Source of the DNA: Helicobacter pylori | GTDB lineage: Bacteria; Campylobacterota; Campylobacteria; Campylobacterales; Helicobacteraceae | Direction of reading: 5' to 3' | Length of the DNA stretch: 64,000 nucleotides | Assembly (NCBI GenBank): GCA_008032955.1 | Contig: CP032046.1 | Span: 62,001 to 126,000, forward strand | Part shown: in pieces, positions 28,244-37,368 of the stretch | How positions within the stretch are numbered: the stretch's first letter is position 1 | Layout of the letters: the number at the start of each line of letters is the position of its first letter | Translations under genes and position numbers: made by a program | Notes under the pieces: generated by a model | What the model was told of the DNA's origin: nothing | What the model saw: only the letters and a program-made list of their open reading frames with translations | The model's database searches: none

Positions 28244-28773
28244 TGACCACAATGATGCGTTATTTTCACATCTATGCGACCACTTTTTTCTTCCCTTTGG
28301 TGCTTCTTTTTGCGATTAGCGGGCTTTCATTGCTCTTTGGGGTGCGCCAAGACACTGGCGCTAACATCAAAGAGTGGATTTTAGAAAAATCTTTAAAAAA
28401 AGAAGAGCGGCTGGATTTTTTAAAAGACTTTATAAAAGAAAACCATATCGCTATGCCTAAAAAGATAGAGCCTAGAGAGTATAGGGGAGCGTTGGTTATT
28501 GGCACGCCTTTGTATGAAATCAACCTTGAAACTAAAGGCGATCAAACAAAAATCAAAACCATTGAAAGGGGCTTTTTAGGCGCGCTCATCATGCTGCATA
28601 AGGCTAAGGTGGGCGTTGTGTTTAAGGTGCTTTTGGGGATTTTTTGCGTGTTTTTATTGCTGTTTTACTTGAGCGCGTTTTTAATGGTGGCTTTTAAGGA
28701 CACTAAACGCATGTTTATAAGCGTTTTGATAGGGAGTATCGTGTTCTTTGGAGCGATCTACTGGTCTTTATAG
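28243..28773 (+). CDS. PepSY-associated-type membrane protein (HP0234-like)
   Basis: A 176-residue membrane protein: one N-terminal span (IYATTFFFPLVLLFAISGLSLLFG), a ~90-residue soluble part with alternating strands (RGALVIGTPLYEINLETKG), then LHKAKVGVVFKVLLGIFCVFLLL and a final span, giving three segments. The His-Gly-like LHKAKVG before a membrane helix is typical of the PepSY-TM family. Function unknown. Its ATG overlaps the stop of the ligase gene; a second ATG nine bases in (28252) is also possible. Confidence 0.75.
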   Translation: MTTMMRYFHIYATTFFFPLVLLFAISGLSLLFGVRQDTGANIKEWILEKSLKKEERLDFLKDFIKENHIAMPKKIEPREYRGALVIGTPLYEINLETKGDQTKIKTIERGFLGALIMLHKAKVGVVFKVLLGIFCVFLLLFYLSAFLMVAFKDTKRMFISVLIGSIVFFGAIYWSL

Positions 28774-28820
28774 GGTTTTAAAATATTAGCTCTGTTTTGG
28801 ATATTGGTTATGAAATCTAA

Positions 28821-28840
28821 AAAATGCCTTTGGGCGTTTT
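28821..28840 (+). terminator. Terminator of the HP0231-HP0234 cluster
   Basis: AAAATGCC, loop TTTG, GGCGTTTT: an 8-bp stem with one T-G pair ending in T4, 47 bases after the stop at 28773. Confidence 0.6.
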
Positions 28841-28850
28841 GACAACCAAA

Positions 28851-28995
28851 ATAAAAAAGCTTTCGTAAGCGAGCGATAATTTCTCATAACGCGCTCTTAG
28901 GGGATTAGGGGGATTTTAAAAAAGGGGGTTGTAGGGGAATGATTTCAAAATGCCCCTATCCTTTTATGAATTTTAAAAACCCCGTTTTTTAAAAA
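28851..28995 (+). repeat. Dispersed intergenic repeat, copy B
   Basis: Starts AAAAAGCTTTCGTAAG, continues AGCGATAAT, TTAGGGGATTAGGGGG and GGGGGTTGTAGGGG, and ends near AAAAACCCC. It aligns with 17815-17975 on the minus strand. As in copy A, it directly follows a hairpin terminator of the same type. Confidence 0.6.
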
Positions 28996-29010
28996 ATTAA
29001 AGAATAACTA

Positions 29011-29540
29011 AACCAACAAACCCCTAAAACTCTATCTTTAAACTAAAAGCATTTTATCTGTCTCATCTGACAACAATTTTTAAAAGAACGCTTGAAATTT
29101 AACTATTTTTCGTTATTTTTATCAAGTCTTTTTATAGCACATGCATACCGCTCTATTATTGTGTAATTCGTATTTATAGCGTGCTTATAATAATAACCAC
29201 GCAAAGCCATAAATTAAAACCATTGAAAAACACAACCAAACGCATATCTATCCATAGCGCAAAAACACGCTAAAACATTTTTATAGAACTTTTAAACCTA
29301 AAACCCACTTCAAGCTAACCTAACAAAAATTTATACTATAAAAACACGCTAACAAACACAACCAAATAACCGCAAAAAACATTCAAAAAGTTTTCTTTTT
29401 GAAAATAGACAAATCCCTAAAAACACTAAAGATTAAAAAGTTAATAGGGGGGATTCCTGCTTTAGCTCTTAAAACAGAGCCAAATCTTTGAAAAGTTTTG
29501 AGTCAAACACGATGATAATTTAGGGGATTGATTAAATTTT
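29011..29540. other. Gene-free AT-rich gap between the HP0234 gene and hcpE
   Basis: About 530 bases with no frame that looks coding on either strand. It holds scattered short direct repeats (AACACAACCAAA at two places, AAAACACGCTAA at two places near 29265 and 29340) and TATA-rich stretches. It lies downstream of both flanking genes (converging transcripts), so it is not an obvious promoter region. It could hold small RNAs or be decayed sequence. Confidence 0.5.
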
Positions 29541-30608
29541 TCAATACCCCCTAAGTTTAGTGAGGTTTTCGCATGCTTGTTTCATGCCCAGCTTACAGCC
29601 CTTGTCATAAATCATTATGGCGTTTTCTTTATCTTTCATGTTGTAATACATGCCCGCTAGAGCGAAGCAACCCACTTCATCGCCCATATCGCAACCCCTT
29701 TCATAATTATCAAGGGCTTTTCTCAAGTCTTTTGGAACAGTGTCCCCTTGGGAATACATAAAGCCCATCCTAGAGCAACTCACCGCGCTCCCCATATCGC
29801 ATGCCTGTTTGAAATAATCAAAAGCCTTTTGGGGATCTTTTTTGACATACCTGCCCAACATATACATAGAGCCTAAACTCGCGCAACCACCAGAATTGTT
29901 TAAAGCACAAGCTTTTTGCAAATAATCAAACGCCACTTCAAAATCTTCATCAAGCCCTGCATCGCCATTTTCAAACAAACTCCCTAACGCGCGGCAAGCC
30001 TGCCCATCATCTAATCGGCATGCTTTCAAATAATAGATGACGGCTTTATGGTTGCTTTGTTTGACTTCTAAAAAGCCTTTTTCATAAGCCACGCCCAAAA
30101 CATAACACCCCTTAGCCATATCAAAATTACAGCTTTTTTGGTAGTAGGTAACCGCTTGATCGGCATTGCCTTTGATTTTTCTATCATAAATAATGCCTAA
30201 ATTGTAGCAACTCTCAGGGTGTTTTAAAACGCACGCCTTAGCATAAGCGTCAATGGCCTCTTGATAATTTTGAGTCGTGCCTAACCCCTCATCATAAAGC
30301 CCCCCTAAACCAAAACACCCTTCCCTATCATCAGCCTGGCATGCGGTTTTATAATATTCTAGGGCTTTTTTATAATCTATTCTAGTGCCTTGCCCGTTTT
30401 CATAAATGATTCCTAATTGCGTGCAACCTTCACTCACCCCATCGTTGCATGCTTTTTTAAAATAAGATGCCGCTTTAGAATAGTTCCCGCTTTTATAGGC
30501 TCTTTCAGCAACCCCTAAAAAACTATTGTCTTGTTTCCCCCATAAATGGGCGTTCAAGCCCCAAAAAAGCAACCCCCCAACTAATATTTTTAAAATTTTG
30601 ACACTCAT
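29541..30608 (-). CDS. hcpE: HcpE, secreted Sel1-repeat cysteine-rich protein
   Basis: A 355-residue exported protein with signal peptide MSVKILKILVGGLLFWGLNAHLWG and about nine Sel1 repeats of ~36 residues, each with two cysteines seven residues apart in the local motif (ACNDGVSEGC, ACQADDREGC, ACVLKHPESC, ACRLDDGQAC and so on). It is larger than HcpA at 3000-3752. HcpE (HP0235) is reported to be a secreted antigen whose folding depends on the Dsb protein HP0231, encoded about 3 kb away in this window. The ATG at 30608 follows AAGAAGG. Monocistronic. Confidence 0.92.
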   Translation of the reverse strand: MSVKILKILVGGLLFWGLNAHLWGKQDNSFLGVAERAYKSGNYSKAASYFKKACNDGVSEGCTQLGIIYENGQGTRIDYKKALEYYKTACQADDREGCFGLGGLYDEGLGTTQNYQEAIDAYAKACVLKHPESCYNLGIIYDRKIKGNADQAVTYYQKSCNFDMAKGCYVLGVAYEKGFLEVKQSNHKAVIYYLKACRLDDGQACRALGSLFENGDAGLDEDFEVAFDYLQKACALNNSGGCASLGSMYMLGRYVKKDPQKAFDYFKQACDMGSAVSCSRMGFMYSQGDTVPKDLRKALDNYERGCDMGDEVGCFALAGMYYNMKDKENAIMIYDKGCKLGMKQACENLTKLRGY

Positions 30609-30701
30609 TTTTACCTTCTTTTAAATTCTGATTTTTAGAACCTTTCTTTAATCAAAACAAAAAATGCAACGCTCCATTTTAGCATAAATCAAGCGCTTTG
30701 A

Positions 30702-31073
30702 TTAAGGCTTAAGAGAATCCTTATGTTCTTCTTTATGCCCTAAAGAGGTGATATAAAGGTAAATCGCTTGGATTTCTTCTAAATTGAGATTGTATTTAGG
30801 CATCATGCCTTTGCCTAAACTCAGGGCGTCTTTAAAGGTTTTAAAATCTAAATGGTTGATTTTAGGGGCGTAGAGGATTTTTTTTTCGCCTTTTTCATAA
30901 TAAAAAGTGATTTCTTGTTGTTCGCCTTTAATGCCATGGCATTTCGCGCACGCAACACCCCTAGGGTTTTTATAAAGAGCCAGCCCGTATTCAAAATCAG
31001 AGATGAAATCCGCTTCCTTAGCGTTCAAACTTAACCACCACAAGAACAAAACTAGCGCGATAAACAAACGCAT
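30702..31073 (-). CDS. Periplasmic c-type cytochrome
   Basis: A 123-residue exported protein: signal peptide MRLFIALVLFLWWLSLNA, then the single heme motif CAKCHG (~residues 42-47) and a likely distal methionine in GKGMMPKYN. This is a small mono-heme class I-like cytochrome, presumably an electron carrier. Its ATG overlaps the hemC stop by one base, so it is the last gene of the ispB-hemA-proS-hemC transcript, joining heme synthesis to a heme protein. Corresponds to HP0236. Confidence 0.85.
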   Translation of the reverse strand: MRLFIALVLFLWWLSLNAKEADFISDFEYGLALYKNPRGVACAKCHGIKGEQQEITFYYEKGEKKILYAPKINHLDFKTFKDALSLGKGMMPKYNLNLEEIQAIYLYITSLGHKEEHKDSLKP

Positions 31074-31993
31074 TAAAACAACTGCGCCTTTTCTAAAATC
31101 TCTTTCGCCCCGCTTTGCAAAAATTCTTCTAAAAGCTCTTGAATTAAATCGAACGCCTTAGTTTTATCCCCTTGCTTTTCTTTAGTGATGACTTCTTTCC
31201 CATTGGGCAAGCCTAAAACCGCCTGGATTTTAACCCTATCGCCCATTAAACTCGCATGCACGCCAATAGGGATCTGACACCCTCCATTAAGCCCCTTAAT
31301 AAACTCCCTTTCTAAATGGCAGCAAAACGCGCTTTCTTCATCGTTGAGTTTTTGGAGCGTAATAAAATGCTTGTGGTTTTTGAGCATTTCCACCCCTAAA
31401 GCCCCCTGACCCATGCTAGGAATCATTTCTTTTACGCTAAAAGCCTTGCGGTATTTCGCCCCTTGAACGTTTAAGCGGCACAACCCGGCTTCAGCCAAAA
31501 TGATAGCGTCAAATTCACCGCACTCAAGTTTTTTCAAACGGGTTTGGACATTCCCCCTTAAGCTTTCTGTGTCTAGATCTTGGCGTTTCAGTTTGATCTG
31601 CATGGAGCGCCTTAAAGAAGTCGTGCCAACCTTGGCTCCTTTAGGCAAGCTCATCAAATCAGGGAATTTCACGCTCAAAAAAGTGTCCCTCACATCAGCC
31701 CTTTTGGTGATGCATGCCAAGTCCAACCCCTTTTCAAACACGACCGGCACATCTTTTAAAGAATGCACCGCCAAATCAATTGCGCCTTTTAAAAGCAATT
31801 CTTCCAATTCCTTAGTGAATAGCCCCTTACCGCCGATCTTATTTAAAGGGGTGTCTAAGATTTTATCGCCTTTAGTCTTAACGATTTGAATCTCGCTTTC
31901 CATAGAGCATTCTTTTTTCAGGCGCTCTTTAATGTGATTCGCTTGCCACAAGGCTAATTCGCTCCCCCTAGAGCCAATCACTAAATTTCCCAC
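31073..31993 (-). CDS. hemC: HemC, hydroxymethylbilane synthase
   Basis: A 306-residue cytosolic enzyme that polymerises four porphobilinogens into hydroxymethylbilane. IGSRGSELALWQA opens the fold; KTKGDKI, HSLKDVP and the RGNVQTRLKKL segment are conserved; the dipyrromethane cofactor cysteine is in LNGGCQIPIGVHA (~residue 240). The start codon is GTG at 31993. It begins ten bases after the proS stop in the same leftward operon. Confidence 0.96.
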   Translation of the reverse strand: MGNLVIGSRGSELALWQANHIKERLKKECSMESEIQIVKTKGDKILDTPLNKIGGKGLFTKELEELLLKGAIDLAVHSLKDVPVVFEKGLDLACITKRADVRDTFLSVKFPDLMSLPKGAKVGTTSLRRSMQIKLKRQDLDTESLRGNVQTRLKKLECGEFDAIILAEAGLCRLNVQGAKYRKAFSVKEMIPSMGQGALGVEMLKNHKHFITLQKLNDEESAFCCHLEREFIKGLNGGCQIPIGVHASLMGDRVKIQAVLGLPNGKEVITKEKQGDKTKAFDLIQELLEEFLQSGAKEILEKAQLF

Positions 31994-32003
31994 TCACTCC
32001 CCC

Positions 32004-33737
32004 TTATTCGCTCGCTAACATTTCTAAAATTTTTTCTTCTAATTCTATGTCTTTGATCGTTTGTTTTTCTAAATTAGCGCGTTTGACGCATTCAAATTCC
32101 TTGCTCTCTAAAGTTTGCTTCCCAATAATGAGCGCTAATCGTTCCCCAATCAATTCAAAATCCCTCATCTTCGCCCCAAAACGAGCGTCTCTGTCATCTA
32201 ACAGTGCATCAACGCCCTTTTGGAGCAGCCTTTCATACACTTCAAAAGCGAGTTTTTTTTGCGCTTCATCTTTCAAATTAGAAACCACGATCACCACATC
32301 AAAAGGAGCGGTATTTTTCGTCCACACACAGCCTAGATCATCGCTTTTTTGCTCTAAAATCGCGCTGAGCAATCGGCTAATGCCTATCCCATAGCACCCC
32401 ATTTCAAAAAACCGCTCTTTGCCATTCTTATCCAAGAAACTAGCCTTCAAGCTTTTAGCATAGCCTTGCCCGAGTTTGAAAATATGCCCCACCTCCAAAC
32501 TCTTATGGTATTTCAACGATCCCTGACAATTAGGGCAACAATCGCTCTCTTTAACCTGGACAATATCCGCATAAACAAGGTTTTCAAACCCTTTTAAATC
32601 CACGCCCACCGCATGAAAATCCTTTTCATTAGCCCCAACGATCAAGCAATCACTCTCTTTTAAATCTTCATCAAAAATAATGTAAGAAACATGCTTTTTC
32701 AAGCCATAAGGCCCTATAAAGCCCGCTATTAACCCTGCGTGGTTTAAATCTTCTTGACTGGCTTCTCTTAATTCTAAAGCGTTCGCTCCTATAATGTTCA
32801 AAGCGTTTAGGGCTTTAACTTCCTCTAAATTGTCATCGCCCCTAACAAAAAAGCACGCTAGGGTTTCTCTATCTTTGTGGATCACTTTTTTAACAAGCGC
32901 TTTTAAAACAAAATAAGGCTCTGTTTTAAAAAATTCCGCCACGCTTTGAGCGCTGGTGGTATTAGGGGTGGGGAATTTCGCTAATTGCGCTTTTGGGACA
33001 TTTAAAGGCTCAGGCCTTTTAGAGCGTTTAGCGATTTCAATGTTGGCGGCATAATCGCAATTTTGACACACCACGATCGTGTCTTCCCCGCATTCTGTTA
33101 AAACGACAAATTCCCTGCTTTTACTCCCACCAATCGCCCCGCTATCCGCTTCCACGATGCGAAAATTCAAACCCAAATCGCTTAAAATTTCTTTATAAGC
33201 GCTTTGCGTGTTTAAAAATTCCTTATCCAAGCTCTCAGCGTCTTCATGAAAGCTATAACCATCTTTCATGATAAATTCCCTAGCTCTCACCAACCCGAAT
33301 CGTGGGCGGATTTCATCACGGAATTTCGTGTGGATTTGATAGAGATGCACGGGTAATTGCTTGTAGCTTTTGATGAAATTAGAGGCAATTTCGGTGATAT
33401 TTTCTTCTAAAGTGGGGCTTAAGACAAAATCATTGTCTTTTCGGTCTTTAAAAACCAATAATTCCTTGCCGTATTTATCCAAACGGCCTGATTTTTCCCA
33501 CAAACTCGCCAAAACCACAAAACTCATTAAAATATTTTGCGCCCCATGCTCTTGCATGCGTTTGTGCGTGATGTTTTCTATCTTGTCTAGCACTTTTTTA
33601 GCTAAAGGCAAAAAATTATAAATCCCGCTGCCTACTTGATAGATGTATCCTGCTTGAGCTAGGTGTTTATGGCTTTTTAACACGGCATCTTTAGGGGGTT
33701 CTTTGAGGGTGGGGGCAAAGAGTTTTGAAAATAACAT
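32004..33737 (-). CDS. proS: ProS, prolyl-tRNA synthetase
   Basis: A 577-residue bacterial-type class II synthetase. Motif 2 is seen in [28 protein letters not shown], motif 3 in [13 protein letters not shown]. The ~180-residue insertion (editing) domain lies between (~residues 225-400), with the C-terminal anticodon domain after it ([12 protein letters not shown]...). The ATG at 33737 is four bases from the hemA stop. Intact A/T runs, including a T8 near 32253, show that long homopolymers read through correctly here. Confidence 0.96.
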   Translation of the reverse strand: MLFSKLFAPTLKEPPKDAVLKSHKHLAQAGYIYQVGSGIYNFLPLAKKVLDKIENITHKRMQEHGAQNILMSFVVLASLWEKSGRLDKYGKELLVFKDRKDNDFVLSPTLEENITEIASNFIKSYKQLPVHLYQIHTKFRDEIRPRFGLVRAREFIMKDGYSFHEDAESLDKEFLNTQSAYKEILSDLGLNFRIVEADSGAIGGSKSREFVVLTECGEDTIVVCQNCDYAANIEIAKRSKRPEPLNVPKAQLAKFPTPNTTSAQSVAEFFKTEPYFVLKALVKKVIHKDRETLACFFVRGDDNLEEVKALNALNIIGANALELREASQEDLNHAGLIAGFIGPYGLKKHVSYIIFDEDLKESDCLIVGANEKDFHAVGVDLKGFENLVYADIVQVKESDCCPNCQGSLKYHKSLEVGHIFKLGQGYAKSLKASFLDKNGKERFFEMGCYGIGISRLLSAILEQKSDDLGCVWTKNTAPFDVVIVVSNLKDEAQKKLAFEVYERLLQKGVDALLDDRDARFGAKMRDFELIGERLALIIGKQTLESKEFECVKRANLEKQTIKDIELEEKILEMLASE

Positions 33738-33740
33738 GCA

Positions 33741-35090
33741 TTATTCCTCGTAATATTCGCATTTATAGAGATTCAAATTCTGGGCATGGCTAGCGTTAGA
33801 TTTGTCTAAATTAAACAAGTTTTTAATCGCGCCCACAAGCACATCGGATTCTTCTTTTTGAGCGTTCTTTTTTAAAGCGATGGTGGGGTGGTGTAAAAAA
33901 GTGTTGAAAGCGTTGTGCAAGATCTTTTCAATATTGCTTTCGTATTCTTTAGGCACATAGCGTTTTTTGAGCGCCTTTTGCAATTCCTTTTGGGCTGAAA
34001 TCCTAGCTAATTCCCTTAAATCCTTAATCACAGGCTCTACTTCTAAACTTTGGATCCATTGGTAAAATTCCATTGTGGCAAGCCCTACAATCTCATAAGC
34101 TTTCGTTCTGCTCTCTTGCCTGTTTCCCACATTTTCCCTCACCATAGGCTCTAAATCATCCACGCTGTATAAGAAAATATTATTAAATACCGGCTTTTCA
34201 ATATTTCGTGGCACGGCTAAATCAAACCAAAAACGCCTGAAAATCGTTTCTTTTAACATGGAATTTTGCACGATAAAGTTCGGCGAAGAAGTGGTACAAA
34301 AAAGCAATGCGTATTCATTGATATAAGTTTTTAAATGTTCTATATTTTGGAAGCTCACTTTTTTAGGCTCTTCTAATTCTTTGATGAAATCTTCAAATTT
34401 AGCCACATTACGCCCTAAAATAAGCGCTTCAAATTGCTTGTTTAAAAGGTGTTTGATGACTAATTGAGCCATCTCGCCAAGCCCTATCACGAGGGCTTTT
34501 TTATCCTTAATCCTTTCTTTTTCAAAAATATTAAGCGCTTCTTTGACCGCCACTGAAGAGATGGAGACCCCTTGCTTGGAAATGCCGGTTAAATTGCGCA
34601 CTTTAGCGGCGCATTTGAAAGCAAAATGGAGCAATCGGGTTAAATCTTTAGAGCAAAATTTCTCTTCAAAAGCGAATTTATAGGCGTTTTTCATCTGCCC
34701 TGTGATTTGAGTTTCCCCCACCACCAAGCTATCCAAACTGCTGCACACGCTAAAGACATGATGGACGGCACTTTCATCAGTGTTCATTAAAACGCATTTT
34801 TCTAAATCAGACACGCTCATTTTTTTATTTTGAGCCAAAATTTTTAGTAACGCGTTTTTTTGTTCATTAGTATTAGCGCCGTGCTTTAGGCTCGCATAGA
34901 TTTCAAAGCGATTGCATGTGGATAGCACCATGCACTCTTTGATATTAGGGCAGTGGGTTTTAATGGTTTGTAAAAATTCTTTAAGCGTTGCGTTCGAATT
35001 GATAGCGAGTTTTTCTCGCATTTCTAAGCTCATGCTTTTATGCGTAAAGGCTAGGGTAAAATATTTTGATAAATGAGTTTCTAACTCCAT
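33741..35090 (-). CDS. hemA: HemA, glutamyl-tRNA reductase
   Basis: A 449-residue enzyme that reduces glutamyl-tRNA to glutamate-1-semialdehyde with NADPH, the first step of C5 heme synthesis. The catalytic cysteine is C59 in VLSTCNRFEIY. VVGETQITGQMKNAY (substrate) and the NADPH motif VIGLGEMAQLV follow, with the helical dimerisation tail at the C-terminus. The ATG at 35090 overlaps the ispB stop by one base. The order ispB-hemA-proS-hemC is a conserved operon of the genus. Confidence 0.96.
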   Translation of the reverse strand: MELETHLSKYFTLAFTHKSMSLEMREKLAINSNATLKEFLQTIKTHCPNIKECMVLSTCNRFEIYASLKHGANTNEQKNALLKILAQNKKMSVSDLEKCVLMNTDESAVHHVFSVCSSLDSLVVGETQITGQMKNAYKFAFEEKFCSKDLTRLLHFAFKCAAKVRNLTGISKQGVSISSVAVKEALNIFEKERIKDKKALVIGLGEMAQLVIKHLLNKQFEALILGRNVAKFEDFIKELEEPKKVSFQNIEHLKTYINEYALLFCTTSSPNFIVQNSMLKETIFRRFWFDLAVPRNIEKPVFNNIFLYSVDDLEPMVRENVGNRQESRTKAYEIVGLATMEFYQWIQSLEVEPVIKDLRELARISAQKELQKALKKRYVPKEYESNIEKILHNAFNTFLHHPTIALKKNAQKEESDVLVGAIKNLFNLDKSNASHAQNLNLYKCEYYEE

Positions 35091-36013
35091 TAAAAAGTCC
35101 TATAAATGACATCTTGCGCTAGTTTTTCTAAAATCAAATTGTTCTCCCCTTTAATGGCTTCAAGGGCCTTTTTAGAATAAACTTGAGCGATCTTAAGGGT
35201 TTCTTCTATGATAGCATATTGCTTGAATTTTTCCTTAGTCCATTCTATGATTTCATGACTATCTTGTTTAAAATAAGAAATTAAAAGCCCTTGTTCATGC
35301 TGATTTAATTTTTCATATAAAAGCAAGTAGGGTAAAGTGGTTTTGCCCTCTTTAAAATCGCTAAAATTGGGCTTGCCTAGAGTTTTGGCGTCTTGAGTGA
35401 TGTCTAATAAATCATCAATGATTTGAAACGCCATGCCAAAATGCAACCCAAAATCCGCATACATTTTGGCGTCTTTATTTAAAAGAATCGCCATGCTCTT
35501 TAAGCTCGCTTCTATGAAATGAGCGGTCTTGTCTTCTAAAATACGCCAATATTTTTGTTTGTCGCTATTAAAACTTTCCCCCACAAACACGTCTTCAATC
35601 TCGCCTCTAGAGAGCCTTAAAACCGCATTAGAGAGGATTTGAGCGATGGATTCACCCATTTTGGATAGTTCAAAAAAGGCTTTAGAATAAAACACATCCC
35701 CAAGCATCACGGCGTTAAAATTCCCAAAAAGAGCGTTAATGCTAGGGAGTTTTCGGCGCATGGTCGCTTTGTCAATCACATCATCATGCAATAAAGAAGC
35801 GGTCTGTATCATTTCTACAATCGCGCACAAATTGAAGGCTTTATCCAATAAAATAGCGTCTGTTTTTTCGTCTAATAAAGCGAGCATGAGTTTGGAGCGC
35901 AACATTTTTGAAGGGCCAATCTTAGAAAACAATGCATCGATAAAGCCGCTTTCTATTTCTTTGATCCAAGAAGCGATTTTATTTTGAATGGCTTGAAGTT
36001 GTTTTTCTTGCAT
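35090..36013 (-). CDS. ispB: IspB, long-chain polyprenyl diphosphate synthase
   Basis: A 307-residue trans-prenyltransferase making the side chain of menaquinone. Both aspartate-rich motifs are present: LLHDDVIDKATMRR (first) and FQIIDDLLDITQD (second), plus GKTTLPYLLLYE. There is no bulky residue immediately upstream that would suggest a short product, consistent with octaprenyl or similar length. The ATG at 36013 has AAGGAA upstream and lies nine bases after the probable HP0241 stop. Confidence 0.93.
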   Translation of the reverse strand: MQEKQLQAIQNKIASWIKEIESGFIDALFSKIGPSKMLRSKLMLALLDEKTDAILLDKAFNLCAIVEMIQTASLLHDDVIDKATMRRKLPSINALFGNFNAVMLGDVFYSKAFFELSKMGESIAQILSNAVLRLSRGEIEDVFVGESFNSDKQKYWRILEDKTAHFIEASLKSMAILLNKDAKMYADFGLHFGMAFQIIDDLLDITQDAKTLGKPNFSDFKEGKTTLPYLLLYEKLNQHEQGLLISYFKQDSHEIIEWTKEKFKQYAIIEETLKIAQVYSKKALEAIKGENNLILEKLAQDVIYRTF

Positions 36014-36022
36014 GCAAATTCC

Positions 36023-36417
36023 TTAAGGCTCTTTAGGGGAAAAAACAAGGGGCATAAGGGCTAAAAGCCTTAAAGTGGCTTTATCTTCTTTAAAATCTTT
36101 AAACACAAGCGACAGAGCGCTGTTAGAAGAAAATTTTTCTTCAAAAACTTTGAGATTATAGGTGTTTCTCGCATGATCGGTGTATAAATAAACTGGTAAG
36201 GGAAATGGTTAAAACGCATGTTGATGACTAAACCTTTATTTGCATATAGCGTCCAATAGAGCGTAATTTCTTTGGTTTGTTCGTTAGAAGTGTCTTTGAT
36301 GATCGCTTTAAACGCTTCATCTTTTTTTAATTCTAGCGTTTTATCTATCCCATAATCAAGCCCAAACGCTTCTAAAAAAAAGAGGAATATCAAGCCATAG
36401 CGGATAAGCTCATTCAT
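36023..36417 (-). pseudogene. HP0241-like small exported protein, interrupted by a one-base frameshift
   Basis: From the ATG at 36417 the frame encodes a signal-like start (MNELIRYGLIFLFFLEAFG) and LELKKDEAFKAIIKDTSNEQTKEITLYWTLYANKGLVINMRFN, then continues into an unlikely basic tail. In the next frame, from about 36195, the sequence becomes YLYTDHARNTYNLKVFEEKF, SSNSALSLVFKDFKEDKATL and ends SPKEP with a stop at 36023, nine bases before ispB. One added base in the TTT at 36190-36192 would give a 131-residue protein. Function unknown. The first-frame version, ending at 36070, would be 115 residues. The second-frame continuation is inferred from its character and operon spacing. Confidence 0.6.
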
Positions 36418-36694
36418 TCCCGCTGAGAATATTCGCCATGGATTGGATCACAATGTCTGTTTTTCTACTTTCTATTTTCTGCTGCAACTCTTCATCCATT
36501 CTTAAAGCTTTAGCGAAAGATTCAAACTTTTCTTCCAAGTCTTCTTTTTCTATAAAAGTTTCTAAAAGAGCCAAAAGCTCTAAAAGCCTTTCTAGCTCTT
36601 TTTTAGAAAGCTTTTTACTCGCATGAAAAATAATGTCATTCCACTTGTCTAAGGGGTTTCCCTCAAAAATTTCAAGCTCGCTGTAATCTCTCAT
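36410..36694 (-). CDS. HP0242-like DUF2018 protein
   Basis: A 94-residue all-helical protein (DKWNDIIFHASKKLSKKELERLLELLALLETFIEKEDLEEKFESF...) with no cysteine and no signal peptide. HP0242 is known structurally as a small helical homodimer with an unusual pseudo-knotted topology; the cellular function is unknown. The start at 36694 follows AAGCCCAGC and is not strongly marked by a ribosome site. It overlaps the downstream HP0241 start by eight bases and follows napA by 21 bases, so the three probably share a transcript. Confidence 0.85.
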   Translation of the reverse strand: MRDYSELEIFEGNPLDKWNDIIFHASKKLSKKELERLLELLALLETFIEKEDLEEKFESFAKALRMDEELQQKIESRKTDIVIQSMANILSGNE

Positions 36695-36715
36695 GCTGGG
36701 CTTCTTTTTGATAGC

Positions 36716-37150
36716 TTAAGCCAAATGGGCTTCTAGCATCCAAATGGATTTTTGCAACTTGGCTAATTGATCGTCCGCATAAGTTACGGTGACTTTATCG
36801 CCTTCTTTTTCAGCGGTGTTAGAAAGCTCTTTAAATTCTTTTTCTAGGTGTTTGTAATCGCCTAGAATTTCTTTAAAGATGTCTTTAGAGTGGAAGCTCG
36901 TTTTAGTTTCTTCTTTAACACGAGTGAGTTTAAGCGCTTCAGATAAAGTCACTAAGGGGTGGTGTCCTAATTGAGCGATCCTTTCAGCGAGATCATCAAA
37001 CATGTCCGCAAATTCTTCATAAATTTCTTCAGTGGCTTTATGCACATTGAAAAAATCGGTGCCTTTCACATTCCAATGGAAGTTATGCACTTTCATAAAC
37101 AACACGATCGCATCCGCTTGCAAATGTTTTAAAATTTCAAATGTTTTCAT
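36716..37150 (-). CDS. napA: NapA, neutrophil-activating Dps-like ferritin
   Basis: A 144-residue Dps-family miniferritin that forms a 12-subunit shell, stores iron and protects DNA, and activates neutrophils. The inter-subunit ferroxidase ligands are all visible: H25, H37, D52 and E56 in [16 protein letters not shown] and [10 protein letters not shown]. The ATG at 37150 was chosen over the TTG one codon upstream; AGGA lies eight bases before it. In H. pylori napA is repressed by Fur; the 218-base AT-rich leader (37151-37368) is the likely control region, with a TAGGAT -10 candidate at 37212-37217. Confidence 0.96.
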   Translation of the reverse strand: MKTFEILKHLQADAIVLFMKVHNFHWNVKGTDFFNVHKATEEIYEEFADMFDDLAERIAQLGHHPLVTLSEALKLTRVKEETKTSFHSKDIFKEILGDYKHLEKEFKELSNTAEKEGDKVTVTYADDQLAKLQKSIWMLEAHLA

Positions 37151-37368
37151 CAAAAGTCCTTTTTTTTATAAAATGTTTTAGGCTTTTACTTTCATAAAAA
37201 CCTTGATCGCTATCCTACACCAAAAGAGTTAATGAAAAAATTTTTTTGTCTTATTTTTGTCAAAAACTGATAAACCCTATTCAATTTAATGTTCTTTAAT
37301 CTTTTTAAAATTTTTTTATAGTAAAACTCATTTTTGTAAAACTCATTTTTTAAGGGGGATATTATCAC

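Noticed and set aside
29011..29540. AapA/IsoA type I toxin-antitoxin in the gap
   Set aside because: I looked for a short AapA-like toxin frame on both strands and found none; the region may still hold unrecognised RNAs.
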